Notes: generated by a model from the sequence alone, not told the origin. DNA of 64,000 nt from Tetmemena sp. SeJ-2015 (GCA_027382625.1 JAJKFJ010021068.1:1-64000), one strand, 5' to 3'; counted from the first letter of the stretch, positions 37,863-51,400 are shown. Translations and numbers: made by a program.

Positions 37863-40800
37863 TCAGAAAATATGTGCATACTTCTTTCCGCCTTTCTCTC
37901 TTCTGGTTTCGGCTTGCTCTCTCAGCTTTCTATCGTGTCTTTGATCCTCCTCCAGCTTTTCTTTCATCTTTTGGGCTTCATCGGCGCTGCTGTATCTCAA
38001 AGTAACTGAGTCAAGACGCTTTGAAGCGTCTGAAGGCAAAGAGTGCTCGCCCATTGGTTTAATCTATAAGGCAAATAAGAGAACTGCTTTAAATACTATA
38101 GATACTTACGGGGAAGTAATATTCATTAACATGGCGAACATCGAAATAGCGGGTTGAGCCAACATCCATGTAACCCATGTAAACTAAAATCGTAAATGAA
38201 ATAGGGAAGCGAGAAAAAATTAATCCTAGAGTTTAGTTTCCTTTAATGTCTAAGATTTTCTTTCCGAATTGGTGAATCTCTCCAGTGTAGTAATCTTGAG
38301 TCTTCTTCTTCACGTTACCAAGTTCATACCAGGCATAGAGCTTATTCTTAGGGTCATGGAATTCAATCTTGCCAGTAAGTTGATGGCCCAAAGTACCCAT
38401 GAATAAGTTGTTGAGCTGATCGCTTTGATTATTCCAGGTAATGACTGTTCCATCAGGGAACTCAATTGTTTTCTTGCCCTCAACGAAAAGGGTGCAAGAG
38501 TTGAGCCATGCCTTAGCAGAGAAGGAGTTCCAACCGTGCATCTTGTATAATCCTTGAGGACCTTCGAAGATGAAGTTGGAAACTGGTGGTCTATGGCAAG
38601 TTTGCTCCATGTAAATGATCGAGCCGTCCTCACCGAGTGCCTGATAAGTCTCTCCAAGAATAGGATTAAGAGGCTTTTCGAACTGATGAGTAGGGTATAT
38701 TAAAGCAATTGATGCTGCGATGACAAGAATCAGTCTCTCAATAGGATCGTTGGTCATGGCTGCTGCATTAATGAAAATAGGATTAACACCAGCGATGGTG
38801 GCCATAACTTCAAGAATAGTTAAGGGGCACATGCATTTAATAGGGAAACTGATTGTAGTAATTATATGATGAGTATAATAATTATGAAAAAATGAGGAGT
38901 AAGGTTGAATTTGCCGCTCAAAATCTTCTTGCCTACGCTTTTAAGGATCTCTTTGCCAGCACTTCTTAGCCTTGAAGAAAGTTCAGGGTCTTTAAGGTCA
39001 AATCCTCCGTAATATCCTGCATCTGGGGCTTTATAATCATCTTTGTACTATTTGTAGCCTTAGAAACTCTTTGCCAACTTTAGCATCTTATCTTGATTCA
39101 ATTAGTCCGACATAGTCTCTTGAACAGTAGGACCTCTTTTGGCAGGCAAAGCAACGACTGAAGTCTTCTCCTCTTCTTCTTGATCTGATTGATAGTTTCT
39201 TGCATCTTCAAAGAACTTCTCATACTCAGGATCCTCGTTATCTTGATCATTTTGCCAATCTTGAATAACGAATACCTGCAAATCTTCTCCATTATCGTTC
39301 TCCTGGTATACACTATGATAGAGAGTCTCATTGAATTGAGAAATGTTTTATCTCTGTTCTTCCAACTCTTCCTTCTGAATTTGCTCTGCTTCTTTCTGGG
39401 CATTTAAGATTCTAAGGATTTGATACAGCTTCTATTGAATTTCTCTTTCCTCGGCAACTGATGAAGTCTCTGAGCTGTGGCCTGAAATTTAAGACTCTTG
39501 ATCCTCGTCTAATGGGCGACTGTGCTGAGCAGCATAATTCTCATTAAGTTGCTTCAGAAGCTCCTCAGTTATAGTCTTGATTTGATCCTTGGCTACTACC
39601 TCAGTTTTGAGAACCTCTTCTCTTCTATGTAAAAACTCCTTCTGTCTGTGAATAATCTACCTGAGCTTTTCTTAATCCTCTTGAGAGAGTTGCTGCTTCT
39701 CAGATTCATAGAGCAGTGCTGAGAGAACCTAACTTGATCGGATAGAATTCTTCAGAGCTCTCTTGTTGATGTAGATATGTTCTCCATTCTCCTCACCAAT
39801 CAAGATATCGTTTACGGGATCAATATGCACATGACTAATCTTTTGTTCATCTGGCTCATTGGGGTTGTTAGAGCCCTATCTGGCTGGAACTTTCTTAATC
39901 AGGCGGTTGAAGCCAATATACATGGTCTTAGGAGTGTTGCCAATTCCTCTTGTAGTCTAGGTCACCAAGTCAATAGTACCCTTGACTGGTTTGCAGACCA
40001 GACCAACAATGCCTTTACCTATGCCCAATGCTCCTCCTCTTATACCACCTTATTTAGCTCCCTTCACTGGCTCAACGATCACTCCAGCCACTGCAGAAAA
40101 GACGTTACTAATCATAGACTTGGTTCCAGATGCAAGACCAGAGGCCACATTTGAGGGCTCCTGACTCTTTTTGTTATGTTTCTGGTTCAAAACATAGTCA
40201 GATGTTGCTTCGATTCCATCTCCAATCTATTAAAATTTAATTATCGGTTTCATAAATTTTCTTGCTAAATATCTTTCTTAGCTTATTAATCAGTATAGAA
40301 TAGTTGTTATTGCTTATCAGATTTTATTAAGCTTATTATAAAGTATTCTGACAGATATATGTTACAGTTTACGCTGCTAATAACACGTAATGAATCTAAT
40401 TTCCTTGTAGACTCCCACTTACTTTCTCAAGAGAGAGGACCATAACTTTTCCTAGCTTCCAAGGCATTTTAATAGCACCAAACACTCCCTTTCCAAGCTG
40501 CTGTGATATGGAACTCTTAATAGGCGCTTTGAAAGAGCTCTGAACAAACGCATCCCTCAATTCCTGTACGCTGACTGAGTCTTCTGCTAGCACAGTGAAC
40601 TGTAGGCCTGCCTTAGTCTTAAATTCGAAAGAATCAAGGACTTTCCCACTCTCTGGATCTGACACAATTCCTACATGATAATAGGTGTGAGCAATTTATT
40701 CACAGAAAATTAATCGTTATCCCCTTTGGGAAAGTTTAGCATCGAAAAATTGAGATTGAAAAGCTCAAATTTAAAAGGGCTCTAATTCTTAAAGTGAACG

Positions 40801-41241
40801 TCATCTTCACTTTAAAAACTAGATATGCTTAGTCAGATCGAAATTTTAGGTCTGCCATTTTAAATTTCAGTTTATGGAATTTAGAAATTGCACTTACTGT
40901 GCTTTTCGGGAAAGGTTCCTCTTGAGAGACTCAGAGATTAAGATGGCTTGTCTTGCTCTAAATTTTTGAAAACGTGCATCACTCCATTTTGCGTGTCCAG
41001 TACAAAATATGCCTTTTATAAAAGTTTATTAAAAAAAGACATAAAAATGAATTGCCTTTTCTAAAAGAAGATTTAAAATTCAGTTTGTGAAGCTTTCAAT
41101 AAGTCCGAGAGAAAGATATATTGCGCTTTCACTTACGATAGTTTTAGCAGGGATAATAATTCCTCTCTTGTACTATGCTTCGATATTTTGATTAAGTTGC
41201 TGTTGAGCGGCTGCTCTAGTTTGGGCTAGTGACTCTACCAT
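37863..41241 (-). CDS. oxysterol-binding-protein-related protein with PH, VPS13-like and ORD parts
   Basis: ORPs exchange sterols or phosphatidylserine for PI4P at membrane contact sites. ATG at 41241 gives MVESLAQTRAAAQQQLNQNI. A PH-like domain spread over three exons follows (KRGIIIPAKTI / AYFVLDTQNGVMHVFKNLEQ / SGKVLDSFEFKTKAGLQFTV). Next comes a segment like the VPS13 C-terminal region (SGLASGTKSMISNVFSAVAG, GIGKGIVGLVCKPVKGTIDL), then a coiled coil and acidic linker. The ORD begins at GKFNLTTISFPI and has PLNPILGETYQALGEDGS. Its signature EQTCHRPPVS has Arg in place of the second His of EQVSHHPP. C-terminal helices follow (LPSDASKRLDSVTLRYSSAD, MKEKLEEDQRHDRKLREQAE), ending at TGA 37863-37865. 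Introns start with GTAAGT/GTAAGTG; one IES (38862-38902) interrupts the ORD. Confidence 0.85.
38862..38902 (-). other. IES in ORP gene, pointer TTACT
   Basis: TTACT on the minus strand flanks the insert (plus-strand AGTAA at 38857-38861 and 38898-38902). Deleting 41 bp joins KFNLT to TISFPIKCMCPLTILE, the conserved start of the ORD, in frame. No intron consensus is present. Confidence 0.9.
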
Positions 41242-42022
41242 CTTATTAATTAAATCGGTCGTTCGGTCGATTGCTATTCTATTTTAGTATTAATATTATA
41301 TTGCTATGCAGTAATTTTTAATAGTCAAATTCCTATTTATCTATTTGAAGAATATTGAGTCTTAATTTAAAAGGACTATTCAGTACTCCATAATTAGATC
41401 GACTCAAATTTCAGGAGATCAACTATTCTTTGATATTCATTCATTTAAATTCATTATAAAATATGTATATAGATCAATATTTCAACTTTAGCTGAAATCA
41501 CATTATCTTCTCAAAACTCTGATTAACTCCGAATGCAGACTTTTTATCCAAATGTATTTATTTCACTTTGAGTTCATCTATTTTCCTTCAATAAGTCAAT
41601 AAATTTAATTTACTTAAAATAGAATATATAGAAATTGATTTTGCTGATTCTATAATTGTTAAATAATTTTTGATAATTATAATTAAAATAAAGAAGTTAG
41701 TTTCTCTAATTCAAATGAGAATTTTAATTTAAGAGATGCTAAATTAAAAAAATAATTCAATTTAAAAGAACAAAAAATATTTTAAGCCAGAGCAAAATCA
41801 CTATAATATTAATTAACTCTTTCACTCTCTTAATTATATGGCAGTTCTTCTCTAGGGCATATAATAAATTATAATTATAACTACTTATCAGAGTACACAA
41901 CATTAAATTTATATATCCTCTCCTTTATCCACAAAAAAATTCAAAGAAGCAATTTAAAAATCAAATTAATTATTATATAATATTTGTTATAAGTTTAAGG
42001 ATTTCATATTTAAACCAACAGC
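41242..42022. promoter_or_regulatory. AT-rich divergent intergenic region
   Basis: This is very AT-rich DNA between the starts of the ORP gene (minus) and LRRC9 (plus), so both promoters should lie here. It probably also contains the boundary between two macronuclear chromosomes. No individual motif or telomeric repeat (C4A4/G4T4) could be recognised. Confidence 0.4.
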
Positions 42023-45000
42023 ATGGTAGATAAAAAGAAGAGTAATTAAAACGATCCTGAGTGTCGCTTAGATTACGTTGTAAGTATTCCATATTTAGCT
42101 CTTTCAAAATATTATGAGTTTAATTCACTTGAATTAAAAAGTCAAAGATGTCTTGATATTGTATTTCCTTATTCAAATGGCATAAAGAGTCTTCAATACG
42201 TATTTTGACTTTGAGCATATAAAAACATAGGGCTATTGAAACTGAATCCAATTTTCATTATTGTTTGGCATATTTGACCATAAAATGCTTTTAGTGTGAG
42301 TCACTCGGAATCAATAAGGGATCTCTGCATCAAGTAGTGGATATAGACTTTGTTCTAGATGACATTTGTAGAATGGACTTTCTCACATATTTCACAAATA
42401 TCCGCACACTCACACTCATCAACTAAGGAATATCTGAGATTGAGGTAATCATCATCTTGCTTAATTATTTCTAACTAATTTCAATCTCTTTTATCATCAA
42501 ACGAAATGATTTTGTTTAGGGTCTTGAGAAAATGGCCAACTTAGAACAAATGTGGTTGAATGAGAACTTAATCGAAACTGTTAAAGGTCTTGAGAAATGT
42601 CGCAGCCTGAAGGAACTGTATTTAGGCAACAATCGGATAAAGAGACTGAGAGGCTTAGATAGCCTCACCAGTCTTGAAAAATTGTACATTGATGAAAATA
42701 GAATAGATACTCTTGAGAACTCTCTGTAAAATCTAGTCAAACTTAGAGGAATAATTATAAATATAGTGTTTTAATTATAGAGAGTTAAATGTTGCAAGCA
42801 ATAAGATAGAATGCATTGGGATGTCACTTGACGGCCTCATATCTCTGGAGGAGTTGAACATCGCTCATAATAAGATAGGCAATTTTAAGGAAGTCCTAAA
42901 TTTGAATAGGCTTCCATCTCTTAAGATTTGTACATTCTAAGATCCCCACTATGGTGAAAATCCTATTTATTGTTTAGAATCTAACGAAAATGATTATTTG
43001 ACAATAAATTGCTGATTAGCCATCTATTCCATTTATTTAAAAAAAATTTAAAGCAGGAACAAGTTCCTCCTCTCATTTATTTAATATGATGGGAAAAAAT
43101 TATGAAATTTGTAATCGTTATTTTACATTTGTTTTGAGAAATTATAATTTGTTTTAAATTATTGTGAATAGCAATTAAACTCTTATTTATATTATAAATT
43201 GCGATATCTTTTTTATTTGCAACTTATGCAATTACTAGACTTTCGTATTGTATCACCAGCCAAACCTCTAAAAGTTGGATACCCTCCTTATATCTGAAGA
43301 TGCGAAAGCTTTTGCGGAAGCAACATTCATGAAGAAAAGAATGTACTACAACATGAGAATAAAGACCATCCAGAGAAATGCTTCAAATATTTTGAAACTG
43401 CTCAAGCTTTGCAAACAAATTAGGAACGTTCAAAATAGATATACAACTCACAAAGCTAACCAAAAAGATGCATGAGGTTACTCGTGAAATTGAAGAACGT
43501 TAATATATCGGAGCACAAGCACTTACCAAAGATACCTCATAGCAACAAGTATAACCCTTTGAAAGTGTTTTCACTTTTGGAGCATCTAATGCAAAGAAGA
43601 ATCCACTTGATGATCTTGATCATGAAAAACTTATGGCAGATCTGGAAGGCAAGCGAGCTCTAATGCAAGGCAGGATTCATGATAAAAATGAGGATTTAAA
43701 AGACCTGGATGCTATTTATGAATCCTTAAGAAGGAAAATGTTTGAGATACCAGAGCAAAACATCCATAGATTATTAACAGAACTAGAAACTGGTGGCAAC
43801 ATAAGATTTGAGGAAGGAAAGCCAACTGACAAGTGGTTCCAAAGCTGCAATGAATTAGCTAAAGGAAGATTCAATCCAGAGCAAATGAAGTTCTTCGGCA
43901 TAACTGGAATTAATGTGACTAGAGTAACTAGGATTCACAATAGATTTCTCAGAAACAGATAAATAATTATCATAGATATACTTATCTATTAAGATTCGAG
44001 GAAAAGTTAGAGCAACTTGTCGATCTCTCAGATGTATCGTATAAAAGAAGCTTAGAGTATTTGTTCTATGGACTAGATCCCAATCTACCTAATGAAATGC
44101 AAAGAGCGTTTTAATATTATTCCTTATTTTTTAAGCTATGGAAGAAGGTTTTAGAACCCCTTAGGAATACTAGCAAGAGTGTGGACTGCCTCTCTGTGTT
44201 TCACTTGTGAATTCAATTGCCTCAGCAGAAATAGCTCGAATTAACTCATACTTTTAATAAGAAGATGGTTATGCTCATATAAGAACAGCAGCAAAGGCTC
44301 AAAAGCAGACTTAGTTTAGGATGAGCAGTGAGCTTACTCTTCAAAAGGGTTTGGTTTAGATATAAAAATAAATAATTATGGATTGTTAGATACCATCAGG
44401 CTAAGTGCTTGTCTGCAAAGTGTTTTTGAGCAAATGTGTACCTGATTCAAACTTCCCTTACTTTAATCCCAGCCATTCACCTTCTGAAATATGGAGATAC
44501 GCTCCCGTAGATACAAAGCAGTATTAATTAGGGAATTATAGAATAAATTTTAAGTATACTGGAATGCAGAGCATTTACAGGACGAAAGAAAACGACTAGA
44601 GATAAAGAATGTGGTTTGTCTTAGATAATGCTCTTATATTGCCCGAGTATCTTGTTGAATTTGAGTACCTTACCAACCTCAACAAGCAACCTTCTATCAC
44701 ATTTATAATCCAAGTTTTAAAGTAAAATTTGTCACCGGATCTGGAGCAGTCGGATCAAGTATTGGTAATAACATGGCTGGTCTACAAATTGATTCAGTTG
44801 AATAGCTTAATGAAGATTGCAACCGCCTTCTCTCAGCAATAAATGGAGCTCAAAGAGTTCTTGAAAATACCTACATAAGACATGCTTAAAGAGAAGCATC
44901 AAGGTAGCTTAATCTTAATTATTTCTTTAAAAAGAATCTTCACCTGAGTGCCTTAGACTTAGATAGATCAGATATGGGTTGTCTAAAAAAGACCCTTGTC

Positions 45001-48000
45001 AATTTCATGAGATCTTGTCTTAAACTGCAATATTTTCGCTTTCTTACTTTAAGTCACATAGAAGAGTTGCTTACTAATGGCTTCTAATTCGTAGACGAGG
45101 ATGCTTAAAACTCAGCTCAACTAGCAATAGAAAATTCAATGCCCCCAGAGATACCTGTTAGATCCAAGGTAGATGAAGTGAGTGACTTCATAGTAGCAAA
45201 TGTGTCTAGGGAAAGAGACTTTTCTCAAATAGTGTATCTGAATCTATTCAGCAACCGCATTAAGAAGATCAAGTCCATAGATAAGCTTGTCAATTTGAAT
45301 ACTTTGATCCTCTCCTTTAACGAGATAGAAATAATCGAAGGCATCTCAGAGTGCAAAGTTTTGAAAAGACTAGATCTCAATCACAACTTTATCAGAAGGA
45401 TTGAGAACTTGCAGGAAAAAACTAATCTACAACAGCTAAATCTTACTAACAATTGGATCAGCGACCTTAATATGATAGATCATCTGAAAGTTCACTGCCC
45501 TGCCATCAAAGAACTTTCCCTGAGGTGCAATCCTATAGCAGCTAAAAAGAGCTACAGAGCTATCGTGTTTTAACGATTGGGCCCTGGCCTTATTAAATTA
45601 GATGGGATAGCACAAACTGACAAAGATAAGGAGAGAGTTAAAGCTGACTTGATTTCAATAACGAAAGAAGTAATTTATGAGAATGTGAAGGCTTAAATTA
45701 AAAACGGAGGAGGGAATAATCCAACAGAAATATCTTCTCCAACAACTATCTTAGTTTATTTTAATTTCTATATATGATTATCACAGGCACTTCTGTCACT
45801 GGTCTGAGTAATGATCAGATAAAGAGATCAGTGGTAAGTTAAAAATCCAATCTTGGAAGCGAGGCCTTAAATGTAACTGTCTCAGAACAAGCAGAGAGTC
45901 TATCAACTTTAAATAATTAGGCTAATTCAGATTGGGAGAGAAGCATAGAAACTATTTTGTAATTTGTTTGTCTATTTTTGTAACTTTGGTGTTAAGCCAT
46001 AAACAGCTAAGCAAAATAGAGAATCTTGATGCCTTTATTAACCTGAGAAAACTGCAGCTAATAGATAACTGCATCATTAAAATTGAAGGTCTCAATAAAT
46101 GCAAACTCTTGGAGGAGCTTTCTCTTGAGAAGAATAAGATTGCCCACATAGAAAACATTAATCATCTGAGATACCTTAAGAAATTTTATTTCAATAAATT
46201 GGACTTGGGATGCAATAGGATAAGAAGAATTGATGGACTATCCTAACTTGAAAATCTTACCTAGCTTTCAATGGAGGATAATGAGATAGCCTGCCTTGAT
46301 GGACTTGAAAATCTTCAAACTTTGATGGAGTTGTATCTCGGTAATAATCTGATAAGTGACATAAAAGAGATAGTAAAGCTTAAGTAGCTTCCAAGATTAA
46401 AAATCTTTAGATGAAATGCAAAAGTATAAATTTAAGATTAATCATCCTAGATATAAGTGGAAATAACTTGAGCAGGGACTCTAACTATCGTATCTACTGT
46501 ATCTTCCACTTAAGAAAGCTAAAGGTGCTAGATGGAATTTCAGTTGAGTCAACTGAGCACATGGATGCTAAAGAAACCTTCGCTGGTAGACTCACAGAAG
46601 AAATCTTAGAAAGCAGAATAGGCCCCGGAAGAAAGCTTACTGATAACAAAATTATAAAAAAAAATTATTGAATTAGTTGATATCAAAGAATTAGACCTGT
46701 CTTCTTGCAGATTGAGAGACTTCGATAATATGTTTGATGAGAGTCTCTATCCTAATCTGAGAGATTTAAATCTCTCTCACAACTCCCTGGTGACATTAAG
46801 AGGTTTCGGATATCTTCCCAAGCTTAGAATATTGAAAATTAAAGCTAACAGACTGGAGACTCTCTTCTGCAAGCCAAATGAAGATGGATATCCAAAGGGT
46901 CTCTTTGGTCTTCCAGTAAGCAATTTAAGAATTTATATGTTATTAGGGTTTGGAAGTTTTAGATGTGAGCTATAATAATCTTCATGACCTATATGGGTTA
47001 CAGTACTCTCCCCTGAAGGACTTGAAGATTCTAAATGTTTCTAACAATGACATAGTCAAAGTCGATTTCTTAGAGAAGCTGAAATCTCTAAGAGAACTGG
47101 ACTTAAGTAAAAACCGTATCAGACAAATCGATCAGTAAGATCTTTACAATGTTTACAATTTTTATAGGAACTCTTTCCAGAACTTCCATCTTATAACTTG
47201 CCTCAGATTAGAAGATAACGGCTTGAGGAATCTGCAAAACGTCGAACGACTTGAGAGACTCCAATCTTTGTTTGTGTCGGGTAATCGTTTGGCAGAATTT
47301 TGGGAAGTAGACAGACTCTCTGAACTCCCTCACTTGATGGAGATAGCTCTGCTCAATAATCCTATGACAAGAAAGCCAAACTATAGAACAGCAATCATCA
47401 AAAGACTACCTGCACTCATTATTCTTGATGGGAAGGAAATTTCCCCAGAAGAGAGACAAAGAATTGAGCAGGCTACAGGAGGTATGATAGGTCCAGGAGG
47501 GATTGGAATGAGCATGATGGCTCAAGAAGGTCAAAAGCCACCTCCTATGATTCATTTTGCCTAATATCCGACTGTGAAAGTGCCTGTAAAGCTAAACTCT
47601 GTTAATTTTGAGGGTGTCTTTAACAACATGAATAAATTAATTAAGACCTAACTTTTTAATAAATGAAGGTATTCTAGCAAGATGGAAACAGCACTGCTTC
47701 AGCTTAGCAGTAGTAATAAATGATGATGAACTAAAAGAATCAAATGATAGGAGGACCTGGAGGAATTGTGGGTTAAGGTCTAGGTGGCATTAGTGGAATA
47801 GGTATAGGATAAGGAGGGCAAGGTGTCACCGGAGTAATGCTGGGTGCTGATATGGGAGGTAATTTATCTTATATTAAATTCTTATAGATTACAATCAAGA
47901 TAATAACTTCTTCTTTAATTTTAAAGATTATTTACATCTTTAAATGGCGGTGGTTTAACTGGTTAGCCGATGAGTGGGCTTGGAATCCAAGGAGGTGCTG

Positions 48001-48230
48001 CAAGCAAGTATGAGCAGAGCACGAGAAGACCGAGTACAAAAACAAACGGTGTTGGAGGAGCTGTTGCTGGTTCCTCCTAGGCTTCTATTTAATAGAAAGA
48101 CAAATAGGCTTAGCAGCAGTAGCTGATTTCTCAGCAAAATAAGTCCTCATGTAATTTTAAAACTGTGTTTAAAGTATATATAGATCCCGTTGGTGGAGTT
48201 AAGCCACCTCAAGGACAGAGAAGGTACTGA
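42023..48230 (+). CDS. LRRC9: LRRC9-like leucine-rich repeat protein
   Basis: LRRC9 is a ciliary-lineage protein with two LRR arrays around a central domain. ATG 42023 gives MVDKKKSNQNDPECRLDYV, then an intron. The first LRR array (42540-42900) has LEQMWLNENLIETVKGLEKC. The LRR cap follows the 250-bp IES: ENPICNLCNYQTFVLYHQPN, then RMYYNMRIKTIQR. The central part includes FFGITGINVTRVTRIHNRFL, FEEKLEQLVDLSD and LILPEYLVEFEYL, all at expected LRRC9 positions. The second array (45200-47560) has many repeats, e.g. LVNLNTLILSFNEIEIIEGI and LDVSYNNLHDLYGLQYS. A G/Q-rich tail ends RRY at TGA 48228-48230. Verified IESs: 42969-43218, 46186-46200, 46401-46441. Single-base frame jumps at about 43405-43412 and in the A-run 46656-46664 look like sequence errors. 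Confidence 0.85.
42969..43218 (+). other. 250-bp IES in LRRC9, pointer TATTT
   Basis: TATTT at 42964-42968 and 43214-43218 flanks a very AT-rich insert. Removing 250 bp joins ENPI to CNLCNY in the LRR cap, exactly the conserved LRRC9 sequence. No AG acceptor lies near the right border, so it is not an intron. Confidence 0.92.
46186..46200 (+). other. 15-bp IES in LRRC9, pointer AAATT
   Basis: AAATT at 46181-46185 and 46196-46200. Deleting 15 bp changes LRYLKKFYFNKLDLGCNRI to LRYLKKLDLGCNRI, restoring the LRR spacing LxxLDLGxNxI. Because 15 is a multiple of three, the frame is open either way; only the repeat consensus reveals it. Confidence 0.8.
46401..46441 (+). other. 41-bp IES in LRRC9, pointer AAGATTAA
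   Basis: The 8-bp repeat AAGATTAA occurs at 46393-46400 and 46434-46441. Deleting 41 bp joins KLKQLPRL to IILDISGNNLSRDSNY in frame; with the insert the frame reaches TGA within four codons. Confidence 0.92.
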
Positions 48231-48478
48231 TTTAGATAAATCATTTAAGAGAAAATATTCACTACAATATCTCGCTTCAACGAGCTAATATAAACAGTGT
48301 TTTATACAAGTCTAGGTTTAAAGTTGATCAACAGTGAATAGTCCATAGTTAATTTTCAAATGAAATATTTTATAGATTTAAATTAGGTCTCAAGTGTGTT
48401 GAACTTCCTATATGATTTAGGAAGTGAGAAATTTAAAATTTATTAAATCACTATATATTTAATTCGATAGAGTTATCA
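48231..48478. promoter_or_regulatory. AT-rich gap between LRRC9 and the NEK kinase
   Basis: 248 bp of AT-rich DNA separates two genes on the same strand. It should hold the kinase promoter and possibly the edges of two macronuclear chromosomes. No specific motif recognised. Confidence 0.35.
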
Positions 48479-51400
48479 ATGTCCAGAAGCTTGAAAGACT
48501 TTACCATAATCAATAAGCTCGGTAAGATAAATTACTCTTTGTATAATCAAAGTTTCAACCAGGAGAAGGAGCCTTTCTTCTCAAGTCTACAAGGTTAAAA
48601 GACTTTCAGACAATCACATATATGCTCTAAAAAAGGTAAGGCACATACTCCCCATAAGTTCAATTTAACTTCTATAACTAATTGTCTTGCATTTCACTTT
48701 CATCAATATTTTATGAATCATTCTACTATCTTCATTTATCTTACGAATTATTCTAACTTTTAAATTAAAGATTCTTCTTCCACCCCTCTAAATGCTTTAT
48801 TTTAGGTTAGTTTGGAACCTCTTTTCGCAAAAAGAGAGAGAAAATGCACTGAATGAAGTGAGAATACTGGCCTTCAATCCAGCATCCAAGTGTAGTCGGT
48901 TACAAGGAAGCCTTTCTTGAAGAAGAGAAGAACTTCTGCAATTTATGCATAGTTATGGAGTATGCTGATGATGGGGATCTCTATTAGAAAATTCTTGAGC
49001 ATCAAAGGAATTAAACTTGGTTTGAAGAGGACACTATTTGGAGATATTTCATAAATATGGTGAGAGGACTCAAGGCTCTTCATTAACTCAAGATCTTCCA
49101 CAGAGATATGAAAAGTGCAAATGTCTTCTTAAATAAGGACGGCACTGCCAAATTGGGCGACCTTAACGTGTCAAAAGTAGCAAAGAAGGGTCTGCTATAT
49201 ACTTAAACTGGTACTCCTTACTATGCAAGTCCTGAAGTTTGGCAAGATTAACCCTACGATTAGAAAAGTGACATGTGGTCACTTGGCTGTGTTCTTTACG
49301 AGATATGCACACTTCAGCCACCTTTCAAAGCCAATGATATGGATGGGCTATTTAAGAAGGTTCTCAAGGGATAGTATCCTTAAATTCCTGAACACTACTC
49401 TGCAGATCTCTCAAAAATTATCAAGAAGCTGATATGTGTGCATGCTACTGCAAGGCCTAGTTGCGATCAAGTTCTTACAAGTCCTCTGATCAAAAGATGG
49501 ATCTCTAAATTAGGAATAGGAGATCACAGTGGTGGAGGGGATTCTTCAAACGAGAATCCAACAGAAGCTTTTTCTAATACTCTCTCAATCTCTCTTTTAT
49601 TTAAGCTAGTGAAGGAGGAATGAATAGTAATCCAGCACTTTTGAGTACCATAGTTTTGCCGAACAACTTGAAGCTTTTAAGTGATAGACTTCCAAAGTCG
49701 AAGTATGATGATGATTTCAAAGATAGATCCTCTAAATCCTACAAGCATATCATAAGAGAGGAGAATAGTCCCTCGAGTCCTACTGATACGGAAGACACTC
49801 GCAAATATAGACCAAGAAATGAAAAATCTTTGAACTCTCGGGCGAATCTTGCTAAGAAGAAGAATCCTTTGATAGATATAGATGGCTAAACTCATTCTAA
49901 TACTACTCGTAGATCTGCTATATCTTAAGAGAGAAATTAACTTAAAAGAAATGCTTCTGAGACTCTTTAGCTTAATTTACAAAAATCAGCTGACTCTAAT
50001 ACTACTTCGTAAATAGTTGAACAGGTTAATAATCAGCCCTAGCCTCAGTCAAAGATTGACAAGCCTAGTGCTATGATTTTGAAATAACAAAAGAAAAAGT
50101 AAAATGTGACTTCGATTGAGAACTCAAAGCAAATTTCAAATGATCACATGGAATAATCTCAACCCCTAAAGACTTTGAATAGCTCGGTAAATCAATCAAC
50201 CCAAAATATTGCAATTCCTTCTAGAGATAGTCTGATTAGTAACCAATCAACACCTTCTGTTTCGCAAAGCAGTCATTCAATGCAAACTTAAGCAGCAGCA
50301 GTCACTCTTCCAAATCAAAACGGTTCTGGTACTTAATCTCATCCAGTAGAAAAATATTTGAGAGATAAGACAGCTGCAAACTATTTGGAAACCATAAGAG
50401 AAAACGAAAACCCTCTAGGTCCAATTACTCAGAATTTGACAGGCAAGGGAGCAGCAGAGAAATAAGAAAAATCAGAGAGACATGTCTCCAGTAAGGTAAT
50501 TACTGTTTAAGCAAATAGCATTTCAAACTCTGCTACTAGTAATAATGGGAACTAGTCTAGTGGGATTCAAAATTTAGCAGCTAAAAAGAAAAAGGCATAG
50601 AGAATGAGTAGCCAAGAAAGTGCACAAAGTTAAAATGCAAATAGCCATATTGAAGGCTCTAATTTATCAAGCTTAGCCATAAACTACTAATCGGTTTCAG
50701 CAAATACAAATCCTGATATATAGAGATAAAACCTTGACAGTTAAAGTGATAAATAAAGAGTAGGGGTTAAAATGAATTCCCAAAGTGGAGCGGATGAATA
50801 ACAATTAGGAAGAATAGTAGTAAACCAAGGTAAAAGTGGACCTCAGAGCAGTGTAATATCACCGGTTAAAAAGTAGATTAACAATCAAAAGCAATCATAT
50901 GTGGAGGAGTAGTACCAAAAAGAGAAGGATGCTTAAGTTTTGCATGAAAGGTAGCATTAGAATATTATAGGGACCAAAAATATAAATAATGTTAGCAATA
51001 GTAACTAGAATCAGTCATAAATTGGAAATATCTTTATTTTATTGAAAAGTCAAGCGCAATTTAAAGCATCTAGAATTAAGCGAATCAAATTTCTTCAAGA
51101 AACGTGAACCAGATAAGTGAGAATAAAAATTCTAATTAGGATGTGAGAAACTCGAAAAATAGTGATCTTGTTATAATCACCTAGCCTATTTCAATTATGC
51201 ATTATAAATATGAGCTTTTTTATATCTATGAATAAGAATTCTAAGAAGGAAGATGGAAATGCTAATTTATTTGGTACTAATCAAAGTAGCACTTAAAATG
51301 CTTAGTCAAAAAATCTAAAATCAATTCCTTCAACACTTACTTAAAATGAACCACAGACCATTTATCAAACTTCATCTATAAATACAAGCAACAGCCATAA

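Noticed and set aside
48565..48880. Programmed +1 frameshifting as in Euplotes
   Set aside because: The jumps are not at the AAA-stop slippery sites known from Euplotes; they fall in T runs inside a kinase core and look like indel errors.
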